This document shows, piece after piece, positions 5,369 to 5,514 of a DNA stretch of 5,514 nucleotides; the stretch's first letter is position 1; every line of letters starts with the position of its first letter. Source of the DNA: Desulfurococcales archaeon (GTDB lineage Archaea > Thermoproteota > Thermoprotei_A > Sulfolobales > WANQ01); contig JALUDQ010000058.1 in the NCBI GenBank assembly GCA_027043985.1, forward strand, positions 1 to 5,514. Reading direction: 5' to 3'. A model generated the notes under the pieces. That model had not been told where the DNA came from, made no database searches, and saw nothing but the letters and a program-made list of their open reading frames with translations. A program made the position numbers and the translations under genes.

Positions 5369-5514
5369 TTAGTCGTGAGCATAGTAGGCTATTATTTTCT
5401 CGCCTATACTATGTATTCTAGCAAATCCTACTCTCAAGAATTGTACTATAGTATTCTCTTTAACAGTTCTCGTATAAGGCTCGGCTCTCCCAGTTATATA
5501 TAATAGTTTATCTC
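5369..5514 (-). CDS. gltX: Probable glutamyl-tRNA synthetase, last 47 codons (5' part outside window)
   Basis: Read on the minus strand into the TAA at 5371-5369, the fragment encodes DKLLYITGRAEP, then ENTIVQFLRVGFARIHSIGEK, and ends IIAYYAHD. The pattern VQF-x-R-x-GF-x-R followed by a short strand ending in AHD resembles the C-terminal beta-barrel end of archaeal GluRS, where I recall VQFERFGFVRID and a final AHK or AHR. That enzyme charges tRNA-Glu in the cytoplasm. The stop is doubled (a second TAA at 5368-5366), which guards against read-through. The identification rests on a short C-terminal stretch without the catalytic HIGH/KMSKS-type motifs, so another class I synthetase barrel is possible. 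It is upstream of rpl7ae on the same strand, separated by about 100 bases with a separate promoter. Confidence 0.62.
   Translation of the reverse strand, partial: DKLLYITGRAEPYTRTVKENTIVQFLRVGFARIHSIGEKIIAYYAHD

Noticed and set aside
1..5514. CRISPR array, insertion sequence, tRNA gene or defence system
   Set aside because: I saw no regularly spaced repeats, transposase motifs, terminal repeats or tRNA cloverleaf; coding sequence for core translation genes fills almost all of the window.

Overview
The window reads as a piece of a hyperthermophilic crenarchaeal chromosome, most likely order Desulfurococcales; the genus cannot be fixed from sequence alone. The reasons are eukaryote-like ribosomal proteins (S6e, S28e, L24e, L7Ae), archaeal initiation factors aIF2-gamma and aIF5B, AT-rich and AGA/ATA-rich coding, TATA-type promoters, GGTGA-type ribosome binding sites, and an S6e with a large internal insertion of the kind I recall from Sulfolobus S6e, but longer.

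Layout. (1) Minus strand, 1-1743: rps6e followed by eif2g, which runs off the left edge. (2) Plus strand, 1881-3710: infB, encoding aIF5B, divergent from rps6e across a 137-base promoter region with two overlapping inverted repeats. (3) Minus strand, 3723-4385: rpl24e then ndk. ndk ends only 12 bases from the convergent infB stop. (4) Plus strand, 4504-4746: rps28e, divergent from rpl24e. (5) Minus strand, 4874-5260: rpl7ae, convergent with rps28e. A symmetrical A/T hairpin between them (4800-4820) looks like a two-way terminator. (6) Minus strand, 5369-5514: the last 47 codons of a gene that is probably gltX (glutamyl-tRNA synthetase).

Nearly every gene serves translation. aIF2-gamma (in aIF2) carries Met-tRNAi to the small subunit and aIF5B promotes subunit joining. 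S6e and S28e belong to the small subunit, while L24e and L7Ae belong to the large subunit; L7Ae is also a K-turn protein of C/D and H/ACA RNPs. GltX would charge tRNA-Glu, and Ndk supplies GTP. The gene set matches a cluster I recall as co-directional in other Crenarchaeota, but here infB and rps28e are on the opposite strand.

I found no new defence or mobile system. The most noteworthy signals are the ~185-residue insertion in S6e, the flipped genes in an otherwise conserved order, the two-way terminator hairpin, the inverted repeats between rps6e and infB, and start-like codons embedded in the ribosome binding sites. No gene-free stretch exceeds 300 bases.
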